The notes beneath the pieces are model-generated. The model was given only the letters and a program-made list of their open reading frames with translations, was not told the DNA's origin and made no database searches. From Pectobacterium carotovorum (lineage in GTDB: Bacteria; Pseudomonadota; Gammaproteobacteria; Enterobacterales; Enterobacteriaceae): DNA of 64,000 bases. Below are positions 1 to 11,881 of this stretch, one piece after another. A program made the translations under genes and the position numbers. Positions within the stretch are counted from its first letter, which is position 1. Every line of letters begins with the position of its first letter. The DNA is taken from assembly GCF_900129615.1 (NCBI RefSeq), contig NZ_FQWI01000008.1, positions 124,001-188,000 on the forward strand, in the 5' to 3' direction.

Positions 1-790
1 ATAGCCCGACAACCAGCCCAGCTACATGCGCCGCATTCGCAATCGACATGCCTAAAATATCGAAATATCCGGCGATCAGCCACAGTAAAGCGAAGGCCAT
101 CAGACTGCGCGGCATGGATAAATAACCGTCAGGCTCTCGTTCCCCTCGCAGCCAGACATAGCCCATCAGGGCATAAACCACGCCAGACAGGCCACCAAAA
201 TGGGTGCCGCTAAACCAGGACTGCGCCCAGCCGCTAACCAGCGCGGAAACCAGCGTGATGACCAGCAATTTTCCGGTTCCCAGCACTTTTTCAACCGGGC
301 CGCCCAGATACCACCACCACATCAGATTGAACAAAATATGCAGCAGGGAAAAGTGCAACAAAACATGACTAAACCAGCGCCACACCTCGACCTGTTGCCC
401 TTCAGCCGGGAACGCCAGCCATACCATCACGCTCTCATAGCCCGAAATCTGCATCAGGATGAACACCGCAATCGTCACGACCATCAGGGATAGCGTCAGT
501 GGACCTGCCTTTTGCTTCAGCATTTGCAGGTAAGAGTAGCGCTGGTATTGAATACCGGTATCCATCGATCCCGTTTGCCAACTGGCCGCCAGATAGCGCG
601 GGTTTGTCGGGTCGCGCAGAAAAATCTCCAGCGCTTCCTGAACCTTGCTCAGTTGGGTTTCATCCTCCAGCCACAGTTCAGCTTCATGCCCCTGAGGCCG
701 CATTTCCAGATGGACCTGCTGTGTACGCATGTAATCAACAAATGCCTGAGCCAGACGCGGGTTGGAGAGAGCAATAACGCGAGTCATCAT
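1..790 (-). CDS. glpG: GlpG rhomboid intramembrane serine protease (3' end cut by window edge)
   Basis: Rhomboid protease of the inner membrane, which cleaves transmembrane substrates. The reading frame begins at one of two adjacent ATG codons (790 or 787) and runs off the left edge, so the C-terminus is missing. Visible are a soluble N-terminal domain of roughly 90 residues, several hydrophobic segments, the catalytic serine in GLSGVVYAL and, just before the edge, the catalytic histidine in NAAHVAGL. Both members of the Ser-His dyad are therefore intact. In E. coli glpG sits directly after glpE; here agp on the opposite strand lies between them. No strong ribosome binding site is seen before either ATG. 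Identification is firm. Confidence 0.93.
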   Translation of the reverse strand, partial: MMTRVIALSNPRLAQAFVDYMRTQQVHLEMRPQGHEAELWLEDETQLSKVQEALEIFLRDPTNPRYLAASWQTGSMDTGIQYQRYSYLQMLKQKAGPLTLSLMVVTIAVFILMQISGYESVMVWLAFPAEGQQVEVWRWFSHVLLHFSLLHILFNLMWWWYLGGPVEKVLGTGKLLVITLVSALVSGWAQSWFSGTHFGGLSGVVYALMGYVWLRGEREPDGYLSMPRSLMAFALLWLIAGYFDILGMSIANAAHVAGLVVGL

Positions 791-1011
791 AGCGGGAAGC
801 GCCAGTGAGTAGGTTGAGTTAGGAACATGATAATAAAGATTCTACTGAATAGGCAGGACTATTGAATAGGCAGGGCTATTTCGGTGAAGTCAGTCAATCG
901 TCACATTTCCGTCACAAAATATTTTTCGGTTCACAAAAAAAAAGCATGATGTGAAATCGTGTACTTCTACGCATTCACTATACGTGCCACTCACTGACCA
1001 GGAGCATGACC

Positions 1012-2265
1012 ATGTCTTTACAACGAAAAGCGCTGTTTTGCCTCCCTTTACTATTGCCAGCCACCCTCTCTTTCCAAGCCGTTGCCAAAGAGGGCTATAC
1101 GCTCGAACAGGTTGTGGTGTTTAGCCGCCACGGGTTGCGCGCGCCGTTAGCCAGTCCAAGTAGCGCACTCGGCAAGGTCACACCCGATGCCTGGCCGCAG
1201 TGGGATACGCCCAGCAGTTACCTGACCACACGCGGCGGCGTGTTGGAGGCCTACTTCGGTCACTATTTTAGCGAATGGTTGGTGGATAACCACCTGCTGG
1301 CTGCCGATACCTGCCCCACAGAGAAAGACGTCTCTTTCTACGCCAACAGCCTGCAACGCACTATCGCTACCGCACAATATTTCTCAGCGGGAGCATTCCC
1401 CGGCTGTCTGGTGCCGGTGTTACACAAAGAAAAACTGGGCACAATGGATGCCACCTTTAACCCGATCATCCGCGACAACAGCGCGACGTTTAAGCAGCAG
1501 GCCATCGATTCGATCAACCAAAAAGCAGGCGCTGGCGGGGTAAAAGGGCTCAATGAGCGATTGAAACCTGTGTATCAGCAGATGGCGGAGATTATTCGTT
1601 ATACAGATTCTGCTAACTGTAAACAGGATAAACAGTGCGATCTGATGGCACAGGAAACAAACGTGCAGATTGAAGCAGGAAAAGAGCCTAGCGTGGTTGG
1701 CCCACTGAGAACGGGTACCGCCATTGCCGATGCCTTTATCTTGCAGTACTACGAGGGAACACCGATTAACAAGATCGGCTGGGGGCGCATTAAAGATGAG
1801 AAGCAGCTTGCCGATTTGGTGTCGATTAAGGAGTACTACAACAGCGTAGTGTTTAGCGCACCGGTTGTGGCCAAGGCTGTCTCTGCCAATCTGGTCGGCG
1901 CACTCGCGGGATCGTTTGGCACACAGCAACCCAAATTCACTTTTTTGGTCGGCCATGACTCAAACGTCGCATCGCTGTTCTCTGCGTTGGGCGTGAAGCC
2001 ATATCACCTGCCACATCAATTAGAAACCACGCCGATAGGCGGCAAAGTGGTGTTCCAGCGCTGGCGCGACAGCCTTCATAACAAGGATCTGCTGAAAATC
2101 GAGTATGTGTACCAGTCTACTGAGCAGCTCGCTTCGCTGGCACCGCTTAACCGCGCCACCCCGCCGCAGCGCGTCACGCTAGCGCTCAATGCTTGTCCTG
2201 CTGACGAGGAAGGATTCTGCTCATTTGAGGACTTTGAAAAGATCACTAAGGCGCTGATGCCATAG
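1012..2265 (+). CDS. agp: Periplasmic glucose-1-phosphatase (histidine acid phosphatase)
   Basis: Histidine acid phosphatase of the Agp type, releasing phosphate from glucose 1-phosphate in the periplasm. The mature N-terminus carries the RHGxRxP signature (SRHGLRAPL) and the C-terminal half carries the proton-donor motif GHDSN. The match to E. coli Agp runs the whole length, including VFQRW and IEYVYQS, and Agp fits better than the phytase AppA. E. coli Agp, as recalled, has RHN where this protein has RHG. A signal peptide precedes the mature domain and ends near AVA-K. The ATG at 1012 is chosen because AGGAG at 1000-1004 is seven bases away; the ATG at 1006 is too close to it. The gene stands alone on the plus strand between glpG and glpE. 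Confidence 0.93.
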   Translation: MSLQRKALFCLPLLLPATLSFQAVAKEGYTLEQVVVFSRHGLRAPLASPSSALGKVTPDAWPQWDTPSSYLTTRGGVLEAYFGHYFSEWLVDNHLLAADTCPTEKDVSFYANSLQRTIATAQYFSAGAFPGCLVPVLHKEKLGTMDATFNPIIRDNSATFKQQAIDSINQKAGAGGVKGLNERLKPVYQQMAEIIRYTDSANCKQDKQCDLMAQETNVQIEAGKEPSVVGPLRTGTAIADAFILQYYEGTPINKIGWGRIKDEKQLADLVSIKEYYNSVVFSAPVVAKAVSANLVGALAGSFGTQQPKFTFLVGHDSNVASLFSALGVKPYHLPHQLETTPIGGKVVFQRWRDSLHNKDLLKIEYVYQSTEQLASLAPLNRATPPQRVTLALNACPADEEGFCSFEDFEKITKALMP

Positions 2266-2316
2266 CCATAAACAGAGAGTCTTTGCGATCTTTCGGATAG
2301 TGCTTGAGTTATTGCT

Positions 2317-2346
2317 GTGAGGGCTTCGTGTTTACGAAGCCCTCAC
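2317..2346. terminator. Strong hairpin between convergent agp and glpE
   Basis: A perfect 13-bp stem (2317-2329 with 2334-2346) and a four-base loop lie between the agp and glpE stop codons. No long T run follows on either strand, so it may act as a weak bidirectional terminator or protect the mRNA 3' ends. Confidence 0.6.
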
Positions 2347-2349
2347 CTC

Positions 2350-2724
<375 letters not shown>

Positions 2725-2870
2725 TCATGGCAACCCGAGGCGTCATTGTAACCCGCCTTCAACGGCATAAAACCCATATGATTATAAGGTTATTTATAAA
2801 AACAGTGCTTCACTAATGTGGAGAGTGACGACAAAACAGCACAATTCCAGCCCAATATCCCTCCTTTTAA

Positions 2871-2886
2871 TGTGACAACTATCATC
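2871..2886. promoter_or_regulatory. Candidate CRP site upstream of glpD
   Basis: TGTGA-N6-TCATC, a full left half-site and three of five bases of the right half, about 130 bases before the glpD start. CRP control of glpD is known in E. coli; this exact site is inferred. Confidence 0.45.
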
Positions 2887-2940
2887 ATATTGTTAGGTTC
2901 GTCACGCATAAATGTTTTTATTTGGTTAACCATTGGCTGA

Positions 2941-2960
2941 TTTGTTTGTTTTCGATTATT
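2941..2960. promoter_or_regulatory. Candidate GlpR operator 1 of glpD
   Basis: TTTGTTTGTTTTCGATTATT matches about 16 of 20 positions of the recalled GlpR consensus WATGTTCGWTNWCGAACATW. It lies two bases before a stronger second site. Confidence 0.55.
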
Positions 2961-2962
2961 AT

Positions 2963-2982
2963 AATGCTCGAAAACGAACATT
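2963..2982. promoter_or_regulatory. GlpR operator 2 of glpD
   Basis: AATGCTCGAAAACGAACATT matches the GlpR consensus closely, with a complete CGAACATT half-site. It lies about 30 bases before the glpD GTG, where a bound repressor would block the promoter or early transcription. Confidence 0.75.
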
Positions 2983-3011
2983 TTGATTTATTCGAGGGTG
3001 GAGGAAGAAAC

Positions 3012-4511
3012 GTGGAAACCAAAGATCTAATCGTTATCGGCGGCGGAATTAACGGTGCAGGCATCGCCGCAGATGCGGCTGGGCGAGGGTTATCAGTCCT
3101 GTTGTTGGAAGCGCAGGATCTTGCCTGTGCCACGTCCTCCGCCAGTTCCAAGCTGATTCACGGCGGCCTGCGTTACCTTGAGCACTATGAGTTTCGTTTG
3201 GTCAGCGAAGCGCTGTCTGAGCGCGAAACGCTGCTGAAAATGGCTCCGCACATTATTTTCCCCATGCGCTTTCGTTTGCCCCATCAGCCGCACCTGCGTC
3301 CGGCCTGGATGATTCGTATCGGCCTTTTCATGTACGACAACATTGGCAAACGCGTCAGCCTGCCTGCCAGTAAAGGCCTGAAATTCGGCGCAGATTCTGT
3401 GCTTAAGCCTGAGCTGAAACAGGGCTTTGAATACTCTGACTGCTGGGTGGACGATGCGCGTCTGGTGGTGTTAAACGCGCAGGAAGTGACAAAACGCGGT
3501 GGGGAAGTCCGTACACGCACCAAAGTCACCCGCGCTCGCCGTGAGCAAGGCGTGTGGATTGTGGATGCGGTTGATTCACTGACCGGCGAAACCTTCACCT
3601 GGCGTGCCAAAGGTCTGGTGAACGCCACGGGTCCGTGGGTGAAAGAATTCTTTGATGACGGCCTACAGCTGAAATCGCCTTACGGCATCCGTTTGATCAA
3701 AGGCAGCCACATCGTGGTGCCAAAAGTCCATAACCAGCCGCAGGCGTACATTCTGCAAAACAAAGATCACCGTATTGTGTTCGTGATCCCGTGGCAGGAT
3801 GACTACTCAATCATCGGCACGACCGACGTGGAGTACAAAGGCAATCCGCACGATGTGAAGATCGATGACAACGAAGTCGGCTACCTGTTGGATGTGTATA
3901 ACGACCATTTCAAACAGCAGCTTACGCGTGACGATATCGTCTGGACTTACTCTGGCGTGCGTCCACTGTGTGATGACGAATCCGATTCTCCGCAGGCGAT
4001 TACTCGTGACTACACGCTGTCAGTCGATGATGATAACGGTCAGGCTCCACTGCTTTCCGTGTTTGGCGGCAAGCTGACGACATACCGTAAGCTGGCAGAA
4101 CACGCGCTGGACAAGCTGCACAAATACTACCCGCAAGCGGGTAAAGCCTGGACGAAAGGTGCAGTACTGCCGGGTGGCGATATCGCTGGCACGCGTGATG
4201 ACTACGCCGCCGCGCTGCGTCGCCGCTTCAATCTGCCTGAATCACTGACGCGCCGTTACAGCCGCACCTACGGTTCAAACAGCGAACTGATTCTGGCAAA
4301 CGTGAAAGGCCTCAGCGACTTGGGTGAAGATTTCGGTCATGACCTGTATGAAGCGGAACTGCGCTATCTGGTCGAAAAAGAATGGGCCGTTATGCTTGAT
4401 GACGTCATCTGGCGCCGTACCAAACTGGGCATGCGCTTCGATGACGCCCAGAAACAACGCATCAGCGACTGGCTGGCAAACCATTACCAGCAGATGGCGA
4501 AAGCGGGTTAA
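3012..4511 (+). CDS. glpD: Aerobic glycerol-3-phosphate dehydrogenase
   Basis: FAD-dependent, membrane-associated enzyme that oxidises sn-glycerol 3-phosphate to dihydroxyacetone phosphate and passes electrons to quinone. The dinucleotide-binding motif GGGINGAG is at residues 10-17, followed by SSASSKLIHGG and later YSGVRPLC and FGGKLTTYR, all typical of GlpD. The GTG at 3012 is chosen because GGAGGAAG lies just upstream and the protein then begins METKDLIVIGGG as in E. coli; an ATG-initiated form starting at 2922 would run through the GlpR operators. The product is 499 residues against 501 in E. coli. It is probably repressed by GlpR and activated by CRP. Confidence 0.96.
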   Translation: METKDLIVIGGGINGAGIAADAAGRGLSVLLLEAQDLACATSSASSKLIHGGLRYLEHYEFRLVSEALSERETLLKMAPHIIFPMRFRLPHQPHLRPAWMIRIGLFMYDNIGKRVSLPASKGLKFGADSVLKPELKQGFEYSDCWVDDARLVVLNAQEVTKRGGEVRTRTKVTRARREQGVWIVDAVDSLTGETFTWRAKGLVNATGPWVKEFFDDGLQLKSPYGIRLIKGSHIVVPKVHNQPQAYILQNKDHRIVFVIPWQDDYSIIGTTDVEYKGNPHDVKIDDNEVGYLLDVYNDHFKQQLTRDDIVWTYSGVRPLCDDESDSPQAITRDYTLSVDDDNGQAPLLSVFGGKLTTYRKLAEHALDKLHKYYPQAGKAWTKGAVLPGGDIAGTRDDYAAALRRRFNLPESLTRRYSRTYGSNSELILANVKGLSDLGEDFGHDLYEAELRYLVEKEWAVMLDDVIWRRTKLGMRFDDAQKQRISDWLANHYQQMAKAG

Positions 4512-4550
4512 TCAGCGGTTATCGCAAGCGCCTTTTAGTACAAAAACAAA

Positions 4551-4583
4551 AGCGCCGTAGGTTTTTGCCTACGGCGCTTTTTC
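4551..4583. terminator. Bidirectional intrinsic terminator between glpD and glgP
   Basis: An 11-bp GC-rich stem (4551-4561 with 4568-4578) is followed by T residues on the plus strand and preceded by an A-rich tract, so it can end both glpD and the glg operon. Confidence 0.85.
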
Positions 4584-4600
4584 ATATCATCAACGCGTAA

Positions 4601-7048
4601 TCACAGCCGTATCGGTTTGATATTCCAGATATCTTCTGCATATTCGCCGATGGTGCGGTCAGACGAGAAATAGCCCATGTTGGCAATATTCTGGACGGCA
4701 CAGCGCGCCCATTCGTCCTTTTTCGCATACAGCTCATCCACCCGATCCTGCGTATCCACATAGCTGCGATAGTCTGCCAGTAACTGGTAGTAATCGCCAA
4801 AATTCACCAGTGAATCAAACAGATCGCTGTAACGTCGGCTATCATCAGGGCTGAAGACGCCCGTGGTGATTTGCGTCAGCACGCGGTGTAGCTCTTCGTC
4901 CTGATCGTAGTATTGCCGTGGGTTGTAACCGCTCTGACGTAGCGCTTCGACCTGATCGGCCGTATTGCCGAAGATAAACATATTCTCTTCGCCAATGTGT
5001 TCCAGCATTTCGACATTCGCCCCATCCAGCGTACCGATCGTCAGCGCACCGTTCAGGGCAAACTTCATATTACTGGTCCCGGATGCTTCCGTCCCCGCCA
5101 GCGAGATCTGTTCAGAGAGATCCGCCGCAGGGATGATCAGCTGTGCCAGGCTCACGCTGTAGTTCGGGATGAAGACCACTTTCAGTCGATCGTGCAGAGT
5201 CGGATCGTTGTTGATCACCTTCGCGACGTCGTTGATCAAGTTAATAATGTGCTTCGCCATGTAATAGGCTGATGCGGCTTTGCCCGCAAAAATGACGACA
5301 CGCGGCACACGCTCGACCTCGGGGTCATCCTTAATGCGGTTATAGAGCGTAATGACGTGCAGCACGTTCAGCAGTTGGCGCTTGTATTCGTGAATACGCT
5401 TAATCTGCACATCAAACAGCGATTCCGGGTTAACCACAATATTCAGGTTTTCCGCCATATAGGTCGCTAAGCGCACTTTGTTCTTCAGCTTCACCTTGCT
5501 AATTTTCTGCACAAATGCCGGATAATCGATGTGCTGTTTCAGTTCGCTCAACTGGCTCAGATCGGTGCGCCAGGTCTGCCCAATAGTGTCATCCAGCAGC
5601 TTGGAGAGCGACGGGTTAGCCAGCGCCAGCCAGCGCCGCGGCGTCACACCGTTGGTTTTATTGCAGAACCGGTTAGGGAAGAGGCGGGCGAAATCGGCAA
5701 ACAGAGACTGCACCATCAGATCCGAATGCAGCTCCGATACGCCATTCACCTTATGACTAGCCACTACGGCCAGCCACGCCATGCGTATTTTACGCCCGTT
5801 GTTTTCATCAATGATGGAAACCCGCGCCAACAGTTCGTTGTCATCGGGGACTTCTTTCTGGACGTACTCCAGAAAATGTTCGTTAATTTCGAAAATCAAT
5901 TGCAGATGGCGCGGCAGGATTTTACCCATCATATCAACCGGCCAGGTTTCCAGCGCTTCCTGCATCAGCGTGTGGTTGGTATAGGAGAAGACTTTCCTCA
6001 CCACCGTCCACGCCTCTATCCACTTGAATTTATGCTCATCAATCAGCAAGCGCATCAATTCAGGAATAGCCAGCACCGGATGCGTATCGTTCAGATGGAT
6101 AGCAAATTTCTCCGCCAGATTGGCGTAAGTCTTATGCATCATCCAGTGGCGGTTGAGGATGTCCTGCACCGTAGCAGAAACCAGAAAGTATTCCTGACGC
6201 AGGCGCAGCTCGCGGCCTGAATAGGTGGAATCATCGGGATACAGCACACGCGACACGTTTTCCGAGTGGTTTTTATCTTCCACCGCCGCAAAATAGTCGC
6301 CCTGATTGAATTTACCCAGATTGATTTCGTTACTGGCCTGCGCGCCCCACAGTCGCAGTGTATTGGTGGCATCGGTATCAAAACCGGGAATGATTTGGTC
6401 GTAGGCACAGGCAATAACTTCTTCCGTTTCCAGCCAGCGCATTTTGCTGCCTTCCTGCTGGATTCGGCCGCCGAAGCGCACTTTGTAGCGTGTGCTGTGA
6501 CGCGGGAATTCCCACGCATTACCGTATTCCAGCCAGTAGTCCGGTGATTCCGCCTGCCTGCCGTTAACAATATTCTGTTTGAACATACCGTATTCATAGC
6601 GAATACCGTAGCCACGCCCCGGCAGCGCCATCGTCGCCAGTGAATCCAGAAAACAGGCGGCCAGACGCCCCAAGCCGCCGTTCCCTAAGCCGGGATCGTT
6701 TTCTTCCTGTAGCAGATCGTCCAGTTCCAGCCCCATACCATCCAGCGCGGCCTTCAGATCGTCATACAATCCCATCGCCAGCAGCGCGTTCGACAACGTC
6801 CGCCCCAGCAAAAATTCCATCGACAGGTAATAGACCTGCCGCACATCTTGCGAAAGCTGTGCCCGATTCGAGCGCAGCCAGCGTTCCACCATCCGGTCAC
6901 GCACGGCCAGCAGCGTGGCGTTCAGCCAGTCATGTTTATTCGCAATGGAGGGATCTTTCCCCACGCTAAACATGAGCTTGTAAGCAATGGAGTGTTTCAG
7001 CGCTTCCACACTGAGCGTTGGTGAAGTATAGATAAACGGCGAGTTCAT
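4601..7048 (-). CDS. glgP: Glycogen phosphorylase
   Basis: Pyridoxal-phosphate enzyme that releases glucose 1-phosphate from the non-reducing ends of glycogen. The ATG at 7048 gives 815 residues, the E. coli length, and is preceded by GGGA; an upstream ATG five codons earlier overlaps that element. The cofactor lysine lies in [11 protein letters not shown] at residue 662, and the [21 protein letters not shown] block is fully conserved. It is the last gene of glgBXCAP, 75 bases after glgA. Its product, glucose 1-phosphate, is also the substrate of the periplasmic Agp enzyme encoded nearby, although the two act in different compartments. Confidence 0.97.
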   Translation of the reverse strand: MNSPFIYTSPTLSVEALKHSIAYKLMFSVGKDPSIANKHDWLNATLLAVRDRMVERWLRSNRAQLSQDVRQVYYLSMEFLLGRTLSNALLAMGLYDDLKAALDGMGLELDDLLQEENDPGLGNGGLGRLAACFLDSLATMALPGRGYGIRYEYGMFKQNIVNGRQAESPDYWLEYGNAWEFPRHSTRYKVRFGGRIQQEGSKMRWLETEEVIACAYDQIIPGFDTDATNTLRLWGAQASNEINLGKFNQGDYFAAVEDKNHSENVSRVLYPDDSTYSGRELRLRQEYFLVSATVQDILNRHWMMHKTYANLAEKFAIHLNDTHPVLAIPELMRLLIDEHKFKWIEAWTVVRKVFSYTNHTLMQEALETWPVDMMGKILPRHLQLIFEINEHFLEYVQKEVPDDNELLARVSIIDENNGRKIRMAWLAVVASHKVNGVSELHSDLMVQSLFADFARLFPNRFCNKTNGVTPRRWLALANPSLSKLLDDTIGQTWRTDLSQLSELKQHIDYPAFVQKISKVKLKNKVRLATYMAENLNIVVNPESLFDVQIKRIHEYKRQLLNVLHVITLYNRIKDDPEVERVPRVVIFAGKAASAYYMAKHIINLINDVAKVINNDPTLHDRLKVVFIPNYSVSLAQLIIPAADLSEQISLAGTEASGTSNMKFALNGALTIGTLDGANVEMLEHIGEENMFIFGNTADQVEALRQSGYNPRQYYDQDEELHRVLTQITTGVFSPDDSRRYSDLFDSLVNFGDYYQLLADYRSYVDTQDRVDELYAKKDEWARCAVQNIANMGYFSSDRTIGEYAEDIWNIKPIRL

Positions 7049-7123
7049 AATATTCATTCCCAAGTGAGTGTTACCCTACCCTGTCGCTTTCAGATTGCAC
7101 GCGGATGACGCGCAGTAGGAAAA

Positions 7124-8563
7124 CTAGTGGGTATACAAGCGTTGATAGAGCGCACCATAAGCCTGAGCAGAAACCTGCCAACCAAAATCCATCGCCATCG
7201 CCTGACGCTGCACATAGCGCCATAGCGTGGGTCGGGACCACAACACAAACACACGACGAATCGCGCGGGATAGCGATCCCACACTGCAATCGTTAAAGAC
7301 GAACCCGCTTGCCAGCCCATCCGCCAGATTCTCCAGCGAACAGTCCGATACCGTATCCGCCAGCCCGCCGGTTCGGCGCACCAGCGGCAACGTGCCATAT
7401 TTCAGGCCGTAGAGCTGCGTTAACCCGCAAGGCTCAAATCGGCTCGGCACCATGATGACATCCGCGCCGCCAATAATGCGGTGCGAGAAGGACTCGTGAT
7501 AGCCAATCTGTACGCCAACCTGACCGTGATATTCCGCTGCCGCCGCCAGAAAACCCTCCTGCAAATCGGCATCTCCTGCGCCCAGCACCACCAGTTGCCC
7601 GCCCTGTTCCAGCAGGTCCGGCACCGCGCTTAGCGCGATATCGAGCCCTTTCTGGCTGGTCAGGCGACTGACGATGGCAAAAACCGGTGCCTTGTCGTCA
7701 ACCTTCAGGCCCATCGCCGTTTGCAGATGCCGCTTGTTTGCGGCTTTGTCCGCTAAAGCGTCTCGGGTGTAATGGCTGGTGAGTAAAGGATCGTGCGCCG
7801 GATTCCAAATCGTTTCGTCTACGCCATTGAGGATACCGGACAGCCGTCCTTCTTCTTCGCGCGTTTTCAGCAAGCCCTCCATGCCGTAGCCATAAGCTGG
7901 CAGCGTAATCTCGTGCGCGTAGGTTGGGCTCACGGTCGTAATATGGTCAGCGTAGTACAATCCCGCCTTGAGGTAGGAAATCTGGCCGTAAAACTCCAGC
8001 CCGTACACCTGAAAGAAATCGCTCGGAAGTTGGAGATTCGGCATATGCCGGGCTTCAAACAGCCCTTGATAGGCCAGGTTGTGAACGGTAAAGACCGATT
8101 TCGCCGGACGGTTGCGCGCCGCCAGATAGGCGCAGGTCAGCCCCGCGTGCCAGTCATGGGCATGCACAACATCAGGTCGCCAATAGTGATCTAAACCGCA
8201 TGCCATTTCGCATCCCATCCACCCCAGCAACGCAAACCGCAGGTAGTTGTCGGCATAAGCATAAAGCGCTGGGTCGTGATAAGGGCTGCCCGCGCGTTCA
8301 TACAGCTCAGGCACATCAATCAAATAAATACCGACGCCGTTAAAATGGCCGAACAGCAACGTGACATGCCCCGCGAAGGTATCCAGCTCACGCACGACCT
8401 CTAGGTTGGCAATGCCTTTTTTCAGATCGGGGAAGGCAGGCAGGATGACACGGGCATCCATCCCTGCCGCAATCTGCGCGCCGGGCAACGCACCAGCCAC
8501 ATCCGCCAGTCCACCGGTTTTCAATAGTGGAAATAGCTCTGAACAAACATGTAAGACCCGCAT
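7124..8563 (-). CDS. glgA: Glycogen synthase (ADP-glucose dependent)
   Basis: GT5-family glycosyltransferase that extends alpha-1,4-glucan chains from ADP-glucose. The N-terminus [22 protein letters not shown] contains the ADP-glucose-binding KTGGL motif at residue 15, and the C-terminal domain has [19 protein letters not shown]. The start at 8563 is fixed by GGGAG five bases upstream and by homology; the longer open frame to 8683 runs back into glgC. The product is 479 residues against 477 in E. coli. The gap to the glgC stop is 28 bases, in keeping with one operon. Confidence 0.97.
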   Translation of the reverse strand: MRVLHVCSELFPLLKTGGLADVAGALPGAQIAAGMDARVILPAFPDLKKGIANLEVVRELDTFAGHVTLLFGHFNGVGIYLIDVPELYERAGSPYHDPALYAYADNYLRFALLGWMGCEMACGLDHYWRPDVVHAHDWHAGLTCAYLAARNRPAKSVFTVHNLAYQGLFEARHMPNLQLPSDFFQVYGLEFYGQISYLKAGLYYADHITTVSPTYAHEITLPAYGYGMEGLLKTREEEGRLSGILNGVDETIWNPAHDPLLTSHYTRDALADKAANKRHLQTAMGLKVDDKAPVFAIVSRLTSQKGLDIALSAVPDLLEQGGQLVVLGAGDADLQEGFLAAAAEYHGQVGVQIGYHESFSHRIIGGADVIMVPSRFEPCGLTQLYGLKYGTLPLVRRTGGLADTVSDCSLENLADGLASGFVFNDCSVGSLSRAIRRVFVLWSRPTLWRYVQRQAMAMDFGWQVSAQAYGALYQRLYTH

Positions 8564-8591
8564 TATTACTCCCGTTTTGTTCCGATGGTGT

Positions 8592-9869
8592 TTACAGCTT
8601 TTCCAACATTGATCGTGTGACCAGCACGATCCCCTCTTCCGAACGGTAAAAACGGCGGCTATCCTCTTCCGCGTTTTCACCAATCACCATGCCTTCCGGC
8701 AAGTGGCAGGCGCGATCGATCACACAACGGCGTAAACGACAGGAGCGCCCCACGTTGACGTCCGGCAGGATCACCGTCGAATCGATACTGCAAAACGAAT
8801 TCACCCGCACGCGCGGGAACAGCACGGAATGCGTGACAACAGAACCAGAGACGATGCAGCCCCCGGATACCAGCGAGTTCATCGTCATGCCGTGACTGCC
8901 GGAACGGTCCTGAACAAATTTGGCGGGCGGCAGCGATTCAATCGCGGAACGAATCGGCCAGTGCCGATCGTACACATCCAGCTCCGGCGTCACTGACGCC
9001 AAATCGAGATTGGCACGCCAGTAGGCTTCCAGCGTACCGACATCCCGCCAATACTGGTTTTCATCTTCGCCCGACGTGACGCACGACAGCGTAAAAGGGT
9101 GCGCCCAGGCCAGACGCTGCGAGACAATCTTCGGGATCAGATCCTGCCCAAAGTCGTGGGCAGAGTCCGTCGCGTTACGATCCGCTTCCAGTAATTGATA
9201 AAGATAGTCCGCATTAAAAACATAGATCCCCATGCTCGCGAGCGCCATATCGGGGTTATCCGGCATCGGCGTCGGGTTATCCGGTTTTTCAGCAAAATCG
9301 AGGATGCGATGCTGTTTGTCCACGCTCATGACGCCAAAGGCGCTGGCCTCTTCTATCGGCACGGGCAGGCAGGCGACCGTACATTCCGCCCCCTTCTCCA
9401 CGTGATCGATCAGCATACGTGAGTAGTCCATTTTGTAGATGTGATCGCCCGCGAGGATCACCACATACTCCGCACGGTAGCGCCGAATAATGTCGAGATT
9501 CTGACAAACCGCGTCCGCCGTTCCCCGATACCAGTGATCGGTAGAATGGCGCTGCTGCGCAGGAAGCAAATCGACAAATTCGTTCATTTCCGCATTCAGA
9601 AATGACCAGCCGCGCTGAATGTGCTGCACCAGCGTATGCGACTGATATTGCGTAATCACGCCAATACGGCGGATACCGGAATTCAGGCAGTTAGAGAGCG
9701 CGAAATCAATGATGCGAAATTTGCCGCCAAAATGGACGGCGGGCTTGGCACGCAATGCCGTCAGCCCTTTCAGTCGCGTTCCACGGCCTCCGGCCAAAAT
9801 TAATGCCACGGATTTCAAAGGGAGCTGTCTTGCCAACATCAGAGGGTCATGCTTGTCGTTATTCACCAT
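8592..9869 (-). CDS. glgC: Glucose-1-phosphate adenylyltransferase (ADP-glucose pyrophosphorylase)
   Basis: Makes ADP-glucose from glucose 1-phosphate and ATP, the committed and allosterically controlled step of glycogen synthesis. The nucleotidyltransferase motif [12 protein letters not shown] lies near the N-terminus, with [15 protein letters not shown] after it, and a left-handed beta-helix domain forms the C-terminus ([19 protein letters not shown]). The length of 425 residues is close to the 431 of E. coli. The ribosome binding site AGGAGA sits a few bases before the ATG in the 35-base gap after glgX. In E. coli this leader is a CsrA target; here a GGA motif overlaps the ribosome binding site, but CsrA control is only inferred. 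Confidence 0.97.
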   Translation of the reverse strand: MVNNDKHDPLMLARQLPLKSVALILAGGRGTRLKGLTALRAKPAVHFGGKFRIIDFALSNCLNSGIRRIGVITQYQSHTLVQHIQRGWSFLNAEMNEFVDLLPAQQRHSTDHWYRGTADAVCQNLDIIRRYRAEYVVILAGDHIYKMDYSRMLIDHVEKGAECTVACLPVPIEEASAFGVMSVDKQHRILDFAEKPDNPTPMPDNPDMALASMGIYVFNADYLYQLLEADRNATDSAHDFGQDLIPKIVSQRLAWAHPFTLSCVTSGEDENQYWRDVGTLEAYWRANLDLASVTPELDVYDRHWPIRSAIESLPPAKFVQDRSGSHGMTMNSLVSGGCIVSGSVVTHSVLFPRVRVNSFCSIDSTVILPDVNVGRSCRLRRCVIDRACHLPEGMVIGENAEEDSRRFYRSEEGIVLVTRSMLEKL

Positions 9870-9904
9870 GGCTATCTCCTGATTATTCTTTTAATGGCTT
9901 GCGC

Positions 9905-11881
9905 TTAGGCGGTCTGTTTTATCAAGACGCCTACCGCCTGCGCTTGTCCGTGCCAAATTCCACCCTCAGGCGGATTCGTCTCATCAAACGGCGGTGAAAC
10001 CTGCCAGTGGCCTTCTGGCAAAATGAACGCACCGGCATGCAGGCTGGCGTTAAACACCACGAGCCAACGACCGGAAAGTAAAATCTGTAGCTGGTGCTCC
10101 CCCTGCTCCCACTGTTGCGGCATCAAAGGCTGTCCTTCTCGGTTCAGCCACTGCACCGCGCCATCCCCTTCTTGCCACCACGTTTCCTGCTGTAATGCCG
10201 GAATCGTGCGGCGTAACTGGATCAATCCGGCGACAAATTCGCGCAGTGCGCTATTCGCGTTTTCCCAGTGTAGCCAGGTCAATTCGTTATCCTGACAGTA
10301 GGCGTTGTTGTTACCCTGCTGGCTGTGTCCCAGTTCATCGCCTGCCAGCAGCATTGGCGTTCCCTGCGACAGAATCAGCGTCGTCAGCAGCGCCTTCTGG
10401 CTGGCCAGTCGGCGCTGAAGGATGTCATCGTCCGCTTCCAGCCCTTCCGTGCCGTGGTTATTGCTGAAATTGCTGCCTGTGCCGTCGCGGTTACCCTCGC
10501 CGTTGGCATCGTTGTGCTTGTGGTTGAAACTCACCAGATCGCGCAGCGTAAAGCCGTCATGGGCGGTCAGTTTATTGATAGAGGCGTAAGGTAGGCGGTC
10601 GCGCTGCTGGAAGATGTCGCTGGAGGCGGCAAAGCGGCGGGCAAATGCGCCGAGAGAAATATCACCATGCAGCCAAAAGCGGCGCATGTCGTCACGGTAG
10701 CGGTCACTCCACTCGGCAAACGGTGTTGGGAACTGACCGAGCTGATAACCGCCATGCCCGATGTCCCACGGTTCGGCGATCAGCTTGCAGCCCTGCAAGC
10801 GGCTATCATTTTTCATGGCGGACAGCAGCGGCGCGGCGGCGGTAAAATCCGGGGTACGCCCCAGCACCGTTGCCAGATCGAAGCGGAAACCGTCAACGTG
10901 GCACACCTCGCGCCAGAAGCGCAGGCAGTCCATCACCCAATCAATTACCGCCGGATGATTCAGGCGCAGCACATTGCCGCAGCCGGTCCAGTTATGGTAT
11001 TCGCCGTTGTCACCCAGCCAGTAATAACTGCGGTTGTCGATGCCGCGCTGGCACAGCGTAGGCCCTTCGACGTCCAGCTCGGCGCTGTGGTTGAACACCA
11101 CATCCAGAATGACCTCGATACCCGCGTGATGCAGCGCTTTCACCGCATCCCGAAATTCATTCAGCGCATCATCACCTGCGGCCAGGCTGTTATCGACGGC
11201 AAACGGCAGCAGCACGTTATAGCCCCAGTAGTTACGCAGCCCCAACTGTTGAAGTCGGGGTTCATCGGCATGTTGCTGCACCGGGAGCAATTCCAGCGCC
11301 GTCACGCCCAGCGACGTCAGATAGTCAATCATCACCGGATGGCCTAACGCCGCATAGCTACCGCGAATGTCTTCGGGAATATCAGGGTGCAACTGCGTCA
11401 GCCCGCGAACGTGCGCCTCATAGATCACCGTCTGATTCCAGGGCGTTTGCGGATGCTGGTCATCCTGCCAGTCGTAGTCCTCTGCCGTGACCACGCACTT
11501 CGCCATGATGCCAGCGCTGTCACGTTCATCCCGTTGGTCAATCCCGCCTTGCAGGCAAGCGTCATCCACCACCCAGCCATCAAGCTGGCGTGCGCACGGA
11601 TCCAACAGCAGCTTATGCGGATTGAAACGCAAACCCTGAGAAGGTTCGAACGGCCCATCGACACGAAAACCGTAGCGTAGCCCCGGCTGTGCATCGGGGA
11701 GATAGCCGTGCCAGATATCGCCGCTGCGTGCCGTCAGCTCAATACGCTGTTCCTGCTGACGTTCATCAAACACGCACAGCTCGACCCGCTCGGCATCCGC
11801 CGAAAACAGGGCGAAATTCACGCCCTGTCCATCAAAACTGGCCCCCAGCGGCGTCGGCTTGCCCGTCTGCAATTCCGCCAT
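9905..11881 (-). CDS. glgX: Glycogen debranching enzyme
   Basis: GH13 isoamylase-type enzyme that hydrolyses alpha-1,6 branches of phosphorylase limit dextrin. An N-terminal CBM48-type domain (about residues 10-100) precedes the catalytic barrel, in which [11 protein letters not shown] supplies the nucleophile aspartate, LIAEPWDIG the acid/base glutamate and [12 protein letters not shown] the third carboxylate. It has 658 residues against 657 in E. coli. The ATG follows the glgB stop codon directly (TAAATG), which suggests translational coupling. Confidence 0.96.
   Translation of the reverse strand: MAELQTGKPTPLGASFDGQGVNFALFSADAERVELCVFDERQQEQRIELTARSGDIWHGYLPDAQPGLRYGFRVDGPFEPSQGLRFNPHKLLLDPCARQLDGWVVDDACLQGGIDQRDERDSAGIMAKCVVTAEDYDWQDDQHPQTPWNQTVIYEAHVRGLTQLHPDIPEDIRGSYAALGHPVMIDYLTSLGVTALELLPVQQHADEPRLQQLGLRNYWGYNVLLPFAVDNSLAAGDDALNEFRDAVKALHHAGIEVILDVVFNHSAELDVEGPTLCQRGIDNRSYYWLGDNGEYHNWTGCGNVLRLNHPAVIDWVMDCLRFWREVCHVDGFRFDLATVLGRTPDFTAAAPLLSAMKNDSRLQGCKLIAEPWDIGHGGYQLGQFPTPFAEWSDRYRDDMRRFWLHGDISLGAFARRFAASSDIFQQRDRLPYASINKLTAHDGFTLRDLVSFNHKHNDANGEGNRDGTGSNFSNNHGTEGLEADDDILQRRLASQKALLTTLILSQGTPMLLAGDELGHSQQGNNNAYCQDNELTWLHWENANSALREFVAGLIQLRRTIPALQQETWWQEGDGAVQWLNREGQPLMPQQWEQGEHQLQILLSGRWLVVFNASLHAGAFILPEGHWQVSPPFDETNPPEGGIWHGQAQAVGVLIKQTA

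Noticed and set aside
8564-8683. A 40-residue N-terminal extension of GlgA
   Set aside because: It lies inside glgC in another frame, and homology and the ribosome binding site begin at 8563.
10667-11347. Long plus-strand open frames opposite the glg genes, such as this 226-codon one
   Set aside because: They are antisense shadows of the GC-rich glgX and glgB genes, whose proteins match known enzymes along their full length.
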